DNA of 64,000 nt from Halovenus rubra. Its GTDB lineage: Archaea; Halobacteriota; Halobacteria; Halobacteriales; Haloarculaceae. The position numbers and the translations under genes were made by a program. The first letter of the stretch is position 1; each line of letters begins with the position of its first letter. The notes under the pieces were generated by a model. The model was not told the DNA's origin and searched no databases. It saw only the letters and a program-made list of their open reading frames with translations. Location of the stretch: positions 304,120 through 368,119 of the forward strand of contig NZ_JAODIY010000004.1 of NCBI RefSeq assembly GCF_026586665.1, read 5' to 3'. Below, one piece after another: positions 35,069-44,810 of the stretch.

Positions 35069-35180
35069 TACTAAAGGATGAGACAGAGCTGAGCTGTTGT
35101 GAGATTCGGTACCAAGTTCCATGCACTGCACGAATATAAAGCAAAACATTAATACACCAAAGTAATATAACAGAGGATGC

Positions 35181-36635
35181 ATGCCAACACTAAACTTCGA
35201 ACCGCTAACGTACCAAGACATTCCTGATGCAAAGCGTCCGAGTCTGTTACAGGCGTTTGTCCCTATCCTCGGTGTTATCTTGTTCCTTGGAATCGGATCC
35301 GGCTACCTGAAACTAGCACCACATGGGCCGCTTCTTTGGAGTATTGTGCTGACTGGTGCGGTCGGTAAATACTGGCTCGGCTACTCGTGGGATGATCTCT
35401 ATAATGGTCTCGCGGATAGCCTATTGATGGGACTACAAGCAATCCTTATTCTGTTCGTGATTTACGCACTCATCTCGACTTGGATTAGTGCCGGAACAAT
35501 TCCTGGGCTCATGTACTACGGGCTGGAGGTATTGACTCCCAATGTCTTTCTCCCAGCGACAGCGCTGCTTTCGATGGCCGTTGCGTTTTCGGTCGGATCG
35601 TCATGGACGGCAGCGGGAACTCTTGGCGTCGCATTTATCGGCATCGGCTCGGGTCTCGGTATACCTGAACCGATGACGGCAGGTGCAATCCTTTCGGGTG
35701 CCTACGCGGGGGACAAGCAATCTCCCCTGTCAGATACGACAAACCTCGCGGCTGCAGTTACTAATACTGACCTCTACGATCACATCCGCGCGATGCGTAA
35801 CGGGACTCTATTGGCGTTTGGTCTGTCAGTGCTTCTCTATGCGTGGCTGGGTCTGCAGGCTGGTGGAACGATTCCAGCCGGGCGCGTCGCTGAGATACAG
35901 ACCGCCCTTAGCGGGACCTACGGCCTTTCGGGGCTAGTTTTCCTCCCGCTAATTGTTACCTTCGGACTGGCGCTTTACGGTGTCCCCGCACTTCCGACGC
36001 TGGTCGCTGGCGTCTTCGCTGGGGTCGTTACGACAATCCTTGTACAGGGTGCCACGTTCACCGCTGCATGGGATATCTTCCTCAACGGGACGGGTCCCGT
36101 TACTGACGTAAAGCTCGTCACAGATCTACTGGACAGCGATGGCCTTGCTGGGTCGGCCTGGACGATTTCGGTCGTGGTTGCAGCACTCTCTTTGGGCGGA
36201 CTTCTAGAGCGAACTGGTGTTCTTGCAGTACTTGCACACGCGCTCGCATCGGCTATCCAAGGCCCGCGTAGTCTCGTCGTCGGAACTGGCGTCTCTGCAA
36301 TCTTCGTCAACGCGTTCTCTGCCCAGCAATACATGAGTATTGTTGTCCCGGGGCTCACCCTTCGGAATCTCTACGACGAATACGGGCTAAACGGGGACGA
36401 CCTATCACAGGCAATTGAAGCTGCAGGGACCCCAACTGGTGCGCTTTTCCCGTGGCACGCTGGCGCGGTCTACATGTCTGCTGCCTTCGGTGTGGGAACT
36501 GTTGAATACGTCCCGTACTATTTCTTTGCGTTCCTTTCACCACTCGTTTTATTTGCAACGACGCTTCTTGGTGGGCGGTACGGGGAAAGAACTGAGATTA
36601 CTGCTGGTGAGTCATCGTCAGTGGCCGACGATTGA
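35181..36635 (+). CDS. nhaC: NhaC-family Na+/H+ antiporter
   Basis: 484 residues with about eleven TM helices. It matches the NhaC/ArsB-NhaD-like fold: 'SSWTAAGTLGVAFIGIGSGL', 'GAILSGAYAGDKQSPLSDTT' (acidic transport motif GDKxSPLSDTT), and the inverted repeat 'VNAFSAQQYMSIVVPGLTLR' and 'AGTPTGALFPWHAGAVYMSA'. It expels Na+ at the cytoplasmic membrane in exchange for protons. Some NhaC relatives carry malate/lactate, so the substrate is inferred. Several A/T-rich tracts upstream (acattaatacacc, aatataac) serve as promoter. Confidence 0.9.
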   Translation: MPTLNFEPLTYQDIPDAKRPSLLQAFVPILGVILFLGIGSGYLKLAPHGPLLWSIVLTGAVGKYWLGYSWDDLYNGLADSLLMGLQAILILFVIYALISTWISAGTIPGLMYYGLEVLTPNVFLPATALLSMAVAFSVGSSWTAAGTLGVAFIGIGSGLGIPEPMTAGAILSGAYAGDKQSPLSDTTNLAAAVTNTDLYDHIRAMRNGTLLAFGLSVLLYAWLGLQAGGTIPAGRVAEIQTALSGTYGLSGLVFLPLIVTFGLALYGVPALPTLVAGVFAGVVTTILVQGATFTAAWDIFLNGTGPVTDVKLVTDLLDSDGLAGSAWTISVVVAALSLGGLLERTGVLAVLAHALASAIQGPRSLVVGTGVSAIFVNAFSAQQYMSIVVPGLTLRNLYDEYGLNGDDLSQAIEAAGTPTGALFPWHAGAVYMSAAFGVGTVEYVPYYFFAFLSPLVLFATTLLGGRYGERTEITAGESSSVADD

Positions 36636-36768
36636 CTACTCCCCGTCTAATCTACTCAACTGTACCCGAGCTCGCGTCTCTGAAACTCTGTCGTGTATGA
36701 ATAAATAGCAAGGGAGCCAAAACGAGAGGACGAACGCCGTGTTCAACCGGGACACTCTGGCTACACCT

Positions 36769-39700
36769 TTACCCAGCTCTGTTAGGACAGCTAACGACCC
36801 AATCGGTGTGTCTCGCTTTTATCTCTTCGTGAGCAGTCGCTAACAGCGTCTCCGCACGGTCACACCAGGAATCTATCGCGTCCGTGTTCCCCTGTTCACT
36901 GTGTAGACGAACGAGCCGTTTTATTGTCCTGAGTGCATCATTATTTACTCCTGTTTCGTGAAATAGTTCTACTGCGTCTGTCCACTTTTCGGCCGCACAT
37001 TCGGTGTTGCCGTCGGTCTGTTCGATGCGCCCACGAATTTCATCGCAAAGAGCAATACTGTGTTGGTTATCAAGCGTTTCGGCGAGTTGGCGGGCAGTCC
37101 TAATCTGTTGTCGTGCAGCCTTCGTCTCGCCTTCATCCAGCTTGAGTTTCGCCAGTGCGATCCGGACCTCAAATACGTCTGTGGGGTTGTCAATCTCCTC
37201 GGCACAATCAAGGGCCGTTTTGAGAGAGTGAACTGCTGCTGTGTGTTCTCCGCGCTTTTGTTTTAATATCCCACGTCCACGTAGATTCTCGATTTTCTGT
37301 CCAGTACTATCTAGCTCTTTGGCAATTGGTTCGGCAGCTTCATAATACTCTCTGGCTTGGTCGTACCGTCCTTGTCTTCGATATACATCTCCGAGATTGT
37401 TGAGATTAAGTAGTTCGGAGAACCGGTTGCCAATCTCTCGTGAGACTGTGAGGCTCTCCTCGTAATACTGTTCGCTTCGTTGATATCGCCCCATTTTGAA
37501 CGCAATCCGACCAAGGTTTCCCAGTCGTGATGCAGTACCACGCTTATCGCGTATCTCTTTGGTGATAGCTAAGCTCTCTTCGATTATCGACCGAGCGCGA
37601 TCATACTCAGATTTCTCTGTCGCGACGATTCCCTGGTTGTTTAGTGTTGCTGCAATCAGCATGCGGTCGTCGCTCTCTCGTGCAATCGAAAGCGCGGTGT
37701 CGAAGTGAGATTTTGCTTGCTCAAGCTCGCCGAGACGCCACAGACTCAGGCCCAAATCGTTGACAATCTGGGGTCTTCTCGACTGATCCTTATCTTCTGG
37801 GAGTCTCTGTAGCGCCTTTTTATACTGTTCACGGGCCATTGTGAAATCACCTTGATGAAATTTCACCCGACCAAGAAGATAGATCGATTCAGCCAGATAC
37901 CGCCCGGAATCACAATCGTTTGCTAACTCCTGCAGTTGCTTCGCTGTTTTCTGTGCCTGTTCGTACTGTCCTTGGCTCACCTCGGCGGTGGCCTGCCGAA
38001 ACACTAGCTGACAGTCAGACTGTGACGGGGTAGTATAGTCGACGACATCTGTCAGTCCCAGGACTGCGTCATACTCACTCAGGCTATGATGGATGTTTGC
38101 TAAGGAGATATATATCTGCTTCAGCTGGGTCCTGTCAGTCGAATCAGCTTGCTTGAGGAGTGCCCGTGCCTGCTCATAGTATTGGATTGCCTCGTCATAT
38201 GCATGGGTCCCCGCAGCGTATTCCCCAGCATCTCGGTAATACGACACAGCTGTTTCATACTGGCCAGCCTGTTCGTAGTGATACCCCAACTGCCCAGCAT
38301 GGGAATCGATATTTGCTTGCTTGACAGTCTCGATTGCTTCTGCAACGTGACGATGTTTTTCGGGCAGGTCTCCGTCGTCAATTCGTTCGACAGCCTGGTT
38401 GCGCACGACGCCATGTGAGAACTCGATTGTGCCAGCTTTTTGTGTCCAAATCTGCCGTCTCACCAGTGTCTCGATTGCCCTGACAAGTCCCTCGGTTGAT
38501 AACTCAGTTACCTCCTGAAGCAAATCAAATCTGAACCCGCCTCCGGCAACCGCACCGGTCTCCAGTACTGGTTGCACTGAGTCGGGAACCCTTTCAAGTC
38601 GTTCAGTAACTGTTTGGTCGACCGTTTCAGGGATTCCTATCTCGTGTAGATGCTCTGGAAGGTCAGCGTGGGTCTCTGGCTCGAATGTCTCCAGCAGGTG
38701 TCTCGCTATTTCGCTAACGAAAAGTGGTGTTCCGCCTGTATGGTTGTAGACTGACTCGACAAACGACTCTGTCATGTCTTGTATCTCCAGAATATCTACG
38801 AGCAACGACTGCACGGCTTCTCGCTCTAATGGGTCTAGTTCGATAACTGTCCCACGGCCTGCCTCAGATGTCCACTCAGCGATTTCGAGAGCAGGAGTAT
38901 TAGCCACTATATTGCCAGTCCGATATGTACTGAGAAACATGACCGGATAGCTCCAGCTTCCAACTTCGTCGACAAGATGCTTGAACAGGGCCACTGTTCC
39001 TTGACCAGCCCACTGTAAATCTTCGATTACCAGTACAACTGGCTGCATTGTTGCGAGCGTTCGCAACCCGTCTGCGACATCTGCAAACATCGCCTGTTTT
39101 TTTGCCGTCACGTCCTCAGCATCCTCAACCGGACTTTCTACCGGCTGGTTGAGCGTTTGAACTATTTCCTCGACATCGTTCAAATCATCGAGCATCTGTC
39201 TGAAGGCGTGATACGGCGGCTGGTCGCCTTCATCACAGACACCGGTGGCGACCACCTGTTCTCCGCTCTCGGACAGTTGTTCTCTGAACTGACGGACCAG
39301 TGTTGTCTTGCCGATTCCGGCTTCCCCGGTAATTAACACTGTCTGTCCGCCAGTGCGCTCTACCGTAGCGTATATCTCTTCGAGTTGTTGTCGTGGCTCT
39401 ACCCGTCCGATAACGGTTTCATCGTGAACCCGTTCAACGGAAGTGTCCTGAACATGGGCAGGCGCTTTTGTGAGTGGCTGGCCAAGCTCCGTCGCCCGAC
39501 CCTGCCTTCCGGTCTCGTCGGTTGGAAACCGGATTCCCATTAGCGTCCCCGACCCTGTTCGATGAATAATCAGCTCCGCATCCGAGTATTCCGTAAGCCA
39601 GCGGACAAGCCAGAGACCAACACCACTCGTATGTTCCAACTCAGTCTCGTCACCTCTTTGCAGCATCGTCATCTCGTGTTCAGAGAGTCCACCAGACTCG

Positions 39701-40941
39701 TCCTCAACATACACAGTTCGTGCTTGCTCCTTTTTGTCGAACCAGATATCGACGGTTGCTTGATTGGTCGCATGGACAATCGCGTTCTCGATAAGTTCCT
39801 TGAACGCCATCCCGATGTTCGGATGAGCGTATACAGTGAATGGTGGTTCCGCAACAGTAATCTCTGCAGCTGGGTAGTCTTCTTGTGCTCGTTCGACAGT
39901 ACGCTGTAGCTCTTCTCCCAGATTGACTTCCGTAGACTGTGTTGTCTCGACAATTCCCTGGATGGTTCGTGCTTTCTGGCTGTGGTTCTCGATACGTTCA
40001 GCTGATGCTATGATGTCTGTTGCCTCCGTTTGTATCTCCTTGCTGTGGTTATTGGCAAGAATCTCTGCCCGTGAGGTAATGACAGATAACTCATTTCGAA
40101 TATTGTGCCGAAATACGCGTGAGAACATTTTCTTGAGTAGATCCAGGTTCTGTTCGCGACGATTACGTTCTCGAATATCACGTAACAAACCGACAGACCC
40201 CGCAGTATCACTATCTTCGCCAGTTATACTGCTGACGTGTGCTTCTGTCTGGATTCGATCACCATCTTTTGTGATTATTGTTACCTCGACCTGCCGAGAA
40301 AACGAACTGGACTCATTCTCAAACTCGTTGGTCTGTAGCAACTTCTTGGCTTTGTGGCCAGCTGGAAGCAACTCCTCGATATCACGGCCACGCAACTCTT
40401 CTCGTTTGTAGCCGGTATATGCGACCATTGCTTCGTTTACCGTCTCTAGCTGTCCGTCTGTATCAACCACATACAATGGATCGGCAATCGAATCAATCAA
40501 TCTCGGGGCGCGGGTGTGTTCGGGTAACTCTTCTTTGCTTCGTGCAAAACAAACCATTCCTGGGTTTGACTGACGAGGGATAGTGATGAACGACAGTAAT
40601 TCAACAGCTCCGTCACCTGTCTGGATTGGCGCGGTGAACTCCGTTTGCTCGCTCTCAAGAATGTTGACTTTTAGCTCGGTTGCTGTGTGGCAGTCTGCCT
40701 TGTTTGTGACGGCTGCGTCCGTAGCGAACAAGGCTGTTACCGGGGAATTGACTAACTCCTCGGTCTCGTATTCAAGTGTCGATGGGTCAGTATCTACACA
40801 TTCTCGAATCACACCATCTTCAGAGAGTGTCAGTACAACATCTGCAAATGTAGTTACCCCTTCCGCAAGATCGTCATGTGACATAATATCAAGTATAGCA
40901 CTCTCACCGCCGTTACTCCGGTTCTCACCACCTCTTCCCAT
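36769..40941 (-). CDS. Histidine kinase - AAA/STAND ATPase - TPR fusion protein
   Basis: 1390 residues, soluble. PAS 1 (about 28-135), PAS 2 (145-258), archaeal dimerisation/phosphoacceptor box 'VFRHNIRNELSVI' (H279), and HATPase_c (340-475) with N-box 'ELIENAIVH' (N386) and G-box 'TSGVGLWLVRWL'. These are followed by an AAA_16/STAND-type NTPase (505-870) with Walker A 'GEAGIGKTTLV' (539-549) and Walker B 'VLVIEDLQW' (637-643). The C-terminal 500 residues are about twelve TPR repeats ('LGRIAFKMGRYQRSEQYYEE', 'NLGDVYRRQGRYDQAREYYE'). The order PAS-HK-STAND-TPR suggests a kinase whose output or input goes through a switch ATPase and a TPR docking array. There is no receiver or HTH in the protein and no partner regulator next to it. 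It has an AT-rich upstream gap. Confidence 0.9.
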   Translation of the reverse strand: MGRGGENRSNGGESAILDIMSHDDLAEGVTTFADVVLTLSEDGVIRECVDTDPSTLEYETEELVNSPVTALFATDAAVTNKADCHTATELKVNILESEQTEFTAPIQTGDGAVELLSFITIPRQSNPGMVCFARSKEELPEHTRAPRLIDSIADPLYVVDTDGQLETVNEAMVAYTGYKREELRGRDIEELLPAGHKAKKLLQTNEFENESSSFSRQVEVTIITKDGDRIQTEAHVSSITGEDSDTAGSVGLLRDIRERNRREQNLDLLKKMFSRVFRHNIRNELSVITSRAEILANNHSKEIQTEATDIIASAERIENHSQKARTIQGIVETTQSTEVNLGEELQRTVERAQEDYPAAEITVAEPPFTVYAHPNIGMAFKELIENAIVHATNQATVDIWFDKKEQARTVYVEDESGGLSEHEMTMLQRGDETELEHTSGVGLWLVRWLTEYSDAELIIHRTGSGTLMGIRFPTDETGRQGRATELGQPLTKAPAHVQDTSVERVHDETVIGRVEPRQQLEEIYATVERTGGQTVLITGEAGIGKTTLVRQFREQLSESGEQVVATGVCDEGDQPPYHAFRQMLDDLNDVEEIVQTLNQPVESPVEDAEDVTAKKQAMFADVADGLRTLATMQPVVLVIEDLQWAGQGTVALFKHLVDEVGSWSYPVMFLSTYRTGNIVANTPALEIAEWTSEAGRGTVIELDPLEREAVQSLLVDILEIQDMTESFVESVYNHTGGTPLFVSEIARHLLETFEPETHADLPEHLHEIGIPETVDQTVTERLERVPDSVQPVLETGAVAGGGFRFDLLQEVTELSTEGLVRAIETLVRRQIWTQKAGTIEFSHGVVRNQAVERIDDGDLPEKHRHVAEAIETVKQANIDSHAGQLGYHYEQAGQYETAVSYYRDAGEYAAGTHAYDEAIQYYEQARALLKQADSTDRTQLKQIYISLANIHHSLSEYDAVLGLTDVVDYTTPSQSDCQLVFRQATAEVSQGQYEQAQKTAKQLQELANDCDSGRYLAESIYLLGRVKFHQGDFTMAREQYKKALQRLPEDKDQSRRPQIVNDLGLSLWRLGELEQAKSHFDTALSIARESDDRMLIAATLNNQGIVATEKSEYDRARSIIEESLAITKEIRDKRGTASRLGNLGRIAFKMGRYQRSEQYYEESLTVSREIGNRFSELLNLNNLGDVYRRQGRYDQAREYYEAAEPIAKELDSTGQKIENLRGRGILKQKRGEHTAAVHSLKTALDCAEEIDNPTDVFEVRIALAKLKLDEGETKAARQQIRTARQLAETLDNQHSIALCDEIRGRIEQTDGNTECAAEKWTDAVELFHETGVNNDALRTIKRLVRLHSEQGNTDAIDSWCDRAETLLATAHEEIKARHTDWVVSCPNRAG

Positions 40942-41088
40942 AATCTCTCTTTTATCATTATTAAGACGCAGTTAAAAACTTATCTTCGACTCAACTGGCG
41001 GTGTTTAATAGATACCATAGCACCGATTCTCTACTCTTAGTAAGTGAATACGACATGGACACGGCTCGCTCAAATGGCTTGATACGTC

Positions 41089-41196
41089 TCACTGCTCGCG
41101 TGTGTTTTTCCAGGCTGGATAAAACTCCAGCGCGGCGACTAAGCTGATTACGACGCCAGCAACAACCATTGCTGTATCCGGGTCAAGGTCCTCCAT
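41089..41196 (-). CDS. Candidate 35-residue single-TM microprotein
   Basis: Frame MEDLDPDTAMVVAGVVISLV... ends in 'YPAWKNTREQ'. An acidic N-terminus, one hydrophobic helix of about 18 residues and a basic tail predict a small membrane protein (N-out). The ATG at 41196 is the only start before an upstream stop. No family recognised, and no clear promoter. A protein of similar style (TM plus charged tail) is encoded opposite at 41535. Confidence 0.45.
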   Translation of the reverse strand: MEDLDPDTAMVVAGVVISLVAALEFYPAWKNTREQ

Positions 41197-41534
41197 ACTG
41201 ATATGCGGTGTTGTAGACGTGAAACAGTTTGGCCTCTCGTGAAGCGGTGAGTTCGATGTTGAATACCGTCGGGGCTATGTTGGAGAGTATCTGCGAGTTC
41301 TCGACTGTTCGTTATCAGGACAGCCCTACGCTTATTGGACCGAAAGAGGAGACATACTGCGATTTGTTTACTGTCGAAACAATAAGGCCTGAGAGTCTGC
41401 AAATACGTATCTAACGCGGTCGTATCTGCACGCTCACGGATTGGCTTTATCGTCGTAAATGGTGTCTTTTTGAGCCAAGCTAGCATATTCCGTGGTATAG
41501 GAAGTGATTTACCTGTACGAACCTAGTAAGATAC
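41197..41534. other. 338-bp gap between two small membrane-protein ORFs
   Basis: The reading frames here (forward 41229-41414, reverse 41148-41486) lack family features and overlap each other. I see no RNA gene. It is probably a divergent promoter region, possibly with decayed coding sequence. Confidence 0.35.
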
Positions 41535-41774
41535 GTGAGTAACCCAACTGAAAAAACAAAAATAGAGAATACAGAAGGAACCACCGCTGACGGCATTACC
41601 CCCGCTGTGCTGGCGTCTATCGGTTCGGTTGCCCTTGCCCTGTATTTCTATTACGTACGCGGTGACAAACAGCGCGGCCAGTTTGTCGGTTTCTGGCCCG
41701 TAACGATACTCAGCCTTGCCTCGTACTTCAAGCTACAAGAGATAAAACAGATGCTGGCCGAGCGTGACGAGTAA
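41535..41774 (+). CDS. Small membrane protein, unknown function
   Basis: 79 residues from GTG 41535 (SNPTEKTKIENTEGTTADGI). A polar N-terminus, one clear hydrophobic segment ('AVLASIGSVALALYFYYV'), a short loop, a second weaker segment ('FVGFWPVTILSLASYF') and a charged helical tail 'KLQEIKQMLAERDE'. Two-TM hairpin with a cytosolic helix. I do not recognise the family. No operon partners. Confidence 0.6.
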   Translation: MSNPTEKTKIENTEGTTADGITPAVLASIGSVALALYFYYVRGDKQRGQFVGFWPVTILSLASYFKLQEIKQMLAERDE

Positions 41775-41907
41775 CCTTGGGGTCCGGTCGGACAACTGAG
41801 TACAGCTGGTTTTGAGAGATACTGTCGCAATTGCGGCTATTGATTCAGTTGGTCCCAATCGAACAGAAAACACGGTTGTCACCGTCGGGTAAGTCGCTCA
41901 GAGTCTG

Positions 41908-42684
41908 CTACCGTGAGTAGAGTTTGCGCTCTAGCTCTTCGACGGCATCAGATATCATCGCTGCCAGCTCTTCGTCTGAGGCCAACCGATATGTCGGCCC
42001 TGATATATCAAGTGCCCCGAGTACATCGTCACGAGGATCTGTCACTGGAACTGCAACAGCCCGTGCACCTTCAATCGACTCCTGATCGTTGACTGCATAG
42101 CCACGCTCGCGGACATCATCAAGGGTCTCAAAGAGCGTTTGTCGGTCCGTGATTGTGTTGTCTGTCTCGACTGGCATACCCCTGTGATTCAGTATCTCAT
42201 TGATCTGAGCCTCTGAAAACTGTGAGAGGATTGCTTTCCCAGCGGCTGAGTTGTGCATATAGAAGTATCGGCCAACCTGAAACCCTTTCGTCGAGCGATT
42301 CGCAGCGAAATTGAACAGCGTGATAACACGCCCATGTTCTTCGACGCCAAAGCCCGCTTCTTCTCCAGACCGATCAGCAAGGGCGGTCACTGTTGTCCGG
42401 ACTGTATCGAACCACTCGTTTCGTGTCCGTGCCTGCTCACCGAGGTGAAACAGCTTCAGCCCTAAAAGGTAGTGCTCTCCACGTTTGATCAGGTATTCTT
42501 GTTCAAGTAGTGTCTGAAGATGGGCGTGGACTGTACTTGTTGAGCAGTCCAGACGCCTGGCAAGTTCGCTCATCCGTGCCCCTTCCATCTCGCTGATAAG
42601 GTCGACTATTTCCAGCGAGGTAGTTGTAGTCTGGAGACCATCCCTGTCTGGGTCTACCATACCAGTGTGTACAGTCACCCTCAT
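41908..42684 (-). CDS. IclR-family transcriptional regulator
   Basis: 258 residues. N-terminal winged helix ('TTTTSLEIVDLISEMEGARM', recognition helix in 'LARRLDCSTSTVHAHLQTLL') and C-terminal IclR effector-binding GAF-like domain ('AAGKAILSQFSEAQINEIL', 'VAVPVTDPRDDVLGALDISG'). Family members bind small metabolites and repress or activate adjacent operons. It is divergent from the NhaC-type antiporter at 42988 across 303 bp, so that gene is a likely target. A start at MVDPDRDG, nine codons in (42657), is also possible. Confidence 0.9.
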   Translation of the reverse strand: MRVTVHTGMVDPDRDGLQTTTTSLEIVDLISEMEGARMSELARRLDCSTSTVHAHLQTLLEQEYLIKRGEHYLLGLKLFHLGEQARTRNEWFDTVRTTVTALADRSGEEAGFGVEEHGRVITLFNFAANRSTKGFQVGRYFYMHNSAAGKAILSQFSEAQINEILNHRGMPVETDNTITDRQTLFETLDDVRERGYAVNDQESIEGARAVAVPVTDPRDDVLGALDISGPTYRLASDEELAAMISDAVEELERKLYSR

Positions 42685-42987
42685 AAAAAAGTCCGGCTAT
42701 AGACAAAGAGCTACGCCAAAAGCAGATCTATACCGCATGAATAATAATAAAAGAATAACTCATAATAATATTTTGGTAGCTATTAACCAATATATATGCC
42801 TCTATTCGAACGAGGCCTGTTTCGCTCGACTGGCTTGGTGCTCTATTTCGCCAGAACTGAACTTTTATATACAATTCTGCCCGCCTCTGAACAGAAGTGT
42901 CCAGCCAACCCGACAACAGTTCATTTGTTTCCGGAACGCGGCTATTATTGTAACCGTTGCCACTCATATCGGATGTGTTCCAAACCT
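42685..42987. promoter_or_regulatory. Divergent IclR/NhaC control region
   Basis: An AT-rich 303-bp gap. tttatata at 42864-42871 is a good TATA box for the rightward gene, implying a 5' leader of roughly 95 nt. The leader contains the short palindrome ttccggaa (42929-42936). The open frame through the leader has no plausible protein content. Confidence 0.4.
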
Positions 42988-44541
42988 ATGACTGAACCTG
43001 GAACCGAAGCTGGTACAGATATAGAGGGGATCGGAGAAACCAATGAGCAACAGTTGACGTTTTACGGTGGCCGCTGGATGAGTGCCATCCCAATCTTGCT
43101 TTTTATTCTATGGGCGATTCTGCAAAGCGGCGTGTTCAGAATCAGCGATACGACCGGACTAGTCGCTGGGATGTTGATCTCTTTGATTGTTGGTATGTTT
43201 TTCGTCAAAGGTGACTGGAAAGTCTATGCTGACACCATCTTTGATGGAATGACGAAACGGGTCACGGCGACAACCATTGTCGCCTGGCTGTGGGCTGGCA
43301 TGTTTTCAAGTACAATTCAAGCAGGGGGGTTCGTCGGTGGACTTGTCTGGGCGGCCGACACGCTGGCAGTGGGTGCGGTTGCGTTTCCGGCAATCACGTT
43401 CCTGCTGGCCGGATTGCTTGCGACCGGTATCGGCAGCGGGTACGGGACAGTCGTTGCTTTCACAACACTGTTTTTCCCAGCCGGCATTTTGCTTGGCGCT
43501 AATCCAATCCTCATGTTTGGATCGATACTTTCGGGGGCTGTGTTTGGTGACAATCTTGCACCAGTAAGCGACACAACGATTGTCAGTGCGGTTACGCAAG
43601 ATGCTGATATTGGCGGCGTTGTTTCATCACGATTCAAATACGCAATTGTCGCTGCAGTGCTGACGGTCGTTGCATATCTATTTGCTGGGACCGCAATGTC
43701 TGGTCTTCAGATATCACAGGAGGCACGCGATATCTTCTTGTCGAACAGTACACCGGCTGGCCTCGTCCATCTGGTATCGATGCTGGTCGTCATCGTGACC
43801 GCCGTTCTCGGACGACACATCATCGAAGCAATCTCATGGGGGCTAATTGTCGCAATCCTGTTCAACATCGTCTTTGGGCTCGCACCACTTAGCGACGTTC
43901 TTCTCTTCAGTGTCCCGGAGACCTCGATCGCTTCTGATGTGGCTGGTTCCCTCCCTGTCGTCACCATCGTTAAAGCAGGGAACGCTGGCGTCGGTGGGTC
44001 AATCTACAACGGTGCTGCAGGGTTTTTCCCGCTTATTGCATTGGTCTTGCTCATCATTGCAGGCTCCGAAATCATGATCCGCGGTGGTGCATTTGCCGCC
44101 ATTCAGGAGTTCCTGTTGCGTAACGTCGCAACAACCGTGCGTAAAGCAGAGATGACGATGGTCATGGGGACCGCGTTTGTCAACTCCATGATCACAATCA
44201 ATACTGCAGCAGAGATTGCTATCGCACCGTATATCGCACGTATCGGACAGAAGTACAACATCAACGCCTATCGTCGTGCAAATATTCTCGACGCAAATAC
44301 GTCCGCGCTGGGATACATCTTCCCGTGGGCCGGCGGCGTTCTCGTTGGATTCGCCCCGATGCAAGGGTTGCCCGGCCAGTACGAATGGTTCACCGAGTCG
44401 ATGATCGTCAATCCGATTGAGGTCTGGCCGTTTGTCTTCCAAGGGTGGTTCCTATTCGGAGTCTTCATTTTCTCGGCGTTGACTGGCTTTGGACTGGAGT
44501 ACACTAGTGACCGACAATCCAGCGAGGTGAGTCGCGTATGA
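42988..44541 (+). CDS. NhaC-family antiporter (second copy)
   Basis: 517 residues from ATG 42988 (MTEPGTEAGTDIEGIGETN). About eleven TM helices. The transport motif is 'GSILSGAVFGDNLAPVSDTT' and the second repeat has 'MTMVMGTAFVNSMITINTAA' and 'NTSALGYIFPWAGGVLVGFA'. It is only distantly similar to the copy at 35181. The DNLxPVSDTT form of the motif is common in NhaC relatives that exchange organic acids or amines for Na+/H+, so the substrate need not be Na+ alone. It is probably controlled by the divergent IclR gene, whose family usually governs catabolic uptake, and is coupled to the next gene by ATGA. Confidence 0.85.
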   Translation: MTEPGTEAGTDIEGIGETNEQQLTFYGGRWMSAIPILLFILWAILQSGVFRISDTTGLVAGMLISLIVGMFFVKGDWKVYADTIFDGMTKRVTATTIVAWLWAGMFSSTIQAGGFVGGLVWAADTLAVGAVAFPAITFLLAGLLATGIGSGYGTVVAFTTLFFPAGILLGANPILMFGSILSGAVFGDNLAPVSDTTIVSAVTQDADIGGVVSSRFKYAIVAAVLTVVAYLFAGTAMSGLQISQEARDIFLSNSTPAGLVHLVSMLVVIVTAVLGRHIIEAISWGLIVAILFNIVFGLAPLSDVLLFSVPETSIASDVAGSLPVVTIVKAGNAGVGGSIYNGAAGFFPLIALVLLIIAGSEIMIRGGAFAAIQEFLLRNVATTVRKAEMTMVMGTAFVNSMITINTAAEIAIAPYIARIGQKYNINAYRRANILDANTSALGYIFPWAGGVLVGFAPMQGLPGQYEWFTESMIVNPIEVWPFVFQGWFLFGVFIFSALTGFGLEYTSDRQSSEVSRV

Positions 44542-44810
44542 GTCTTCTCAGCCGGTTTCTGGTTGGTGCAACGTTCCGCACGAGCGAGCCAGAGTTCGAT
44601 ATTGGCGAAGAGATTGAGGTGTACGTAACTGACTACGATGAGGACAGCGACAAGGTGTTCGCTCGTGTTGGCCAGAGCCAACTCCGTTTCACCGACGCAA
44701 CCAAGGATCTGGTCGGCTGCCGTGTTCTCGCTCGTGTTGAGCAGTATGACACAGCACAGAACCGTGGAGCAGCGATACACCTTGAAACAATCGAGCAGAG
44801 TTCGTGGTAG
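44538..44810 (+). CDS. TRAM-like small protein, translationally coupled to the antiporter
   Basis: 90 residues. The pattern 'FDIGEEIEVYVTDYDEDSDK' then 'VFARVGQSQLRFTDATKDLV' and 'GCRVLARVEQYDTAQNRGAA' is a five-strand OB/TRAM-like barrel, a fold that binds RNA. It is preceded by a short basic N-terminus. The start overlaps the antiporter stop (ATGA). Similar small proteins are common in haloarchaea without a known role. An RNA-chaperone or post-transcriptional role is possible. Confidence 0.6.
   Translation: MSLLSRFLVGATFRTSEPEFDIGEEIEVYVTDYDEDSDKVFARVGQSQLRFTDATKDLVGCRVLARVEQYDTAQNRGAAIHLETIEQSSW

Noticed and set aside
42796-42987. N-terminal extension of the second NhaC antiporter
   Set aside because: It runs through the TATA box and AT-rich leader and has composition unlike haloarchaeal protein. 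The ATG at 42988 precedes the conserved part.
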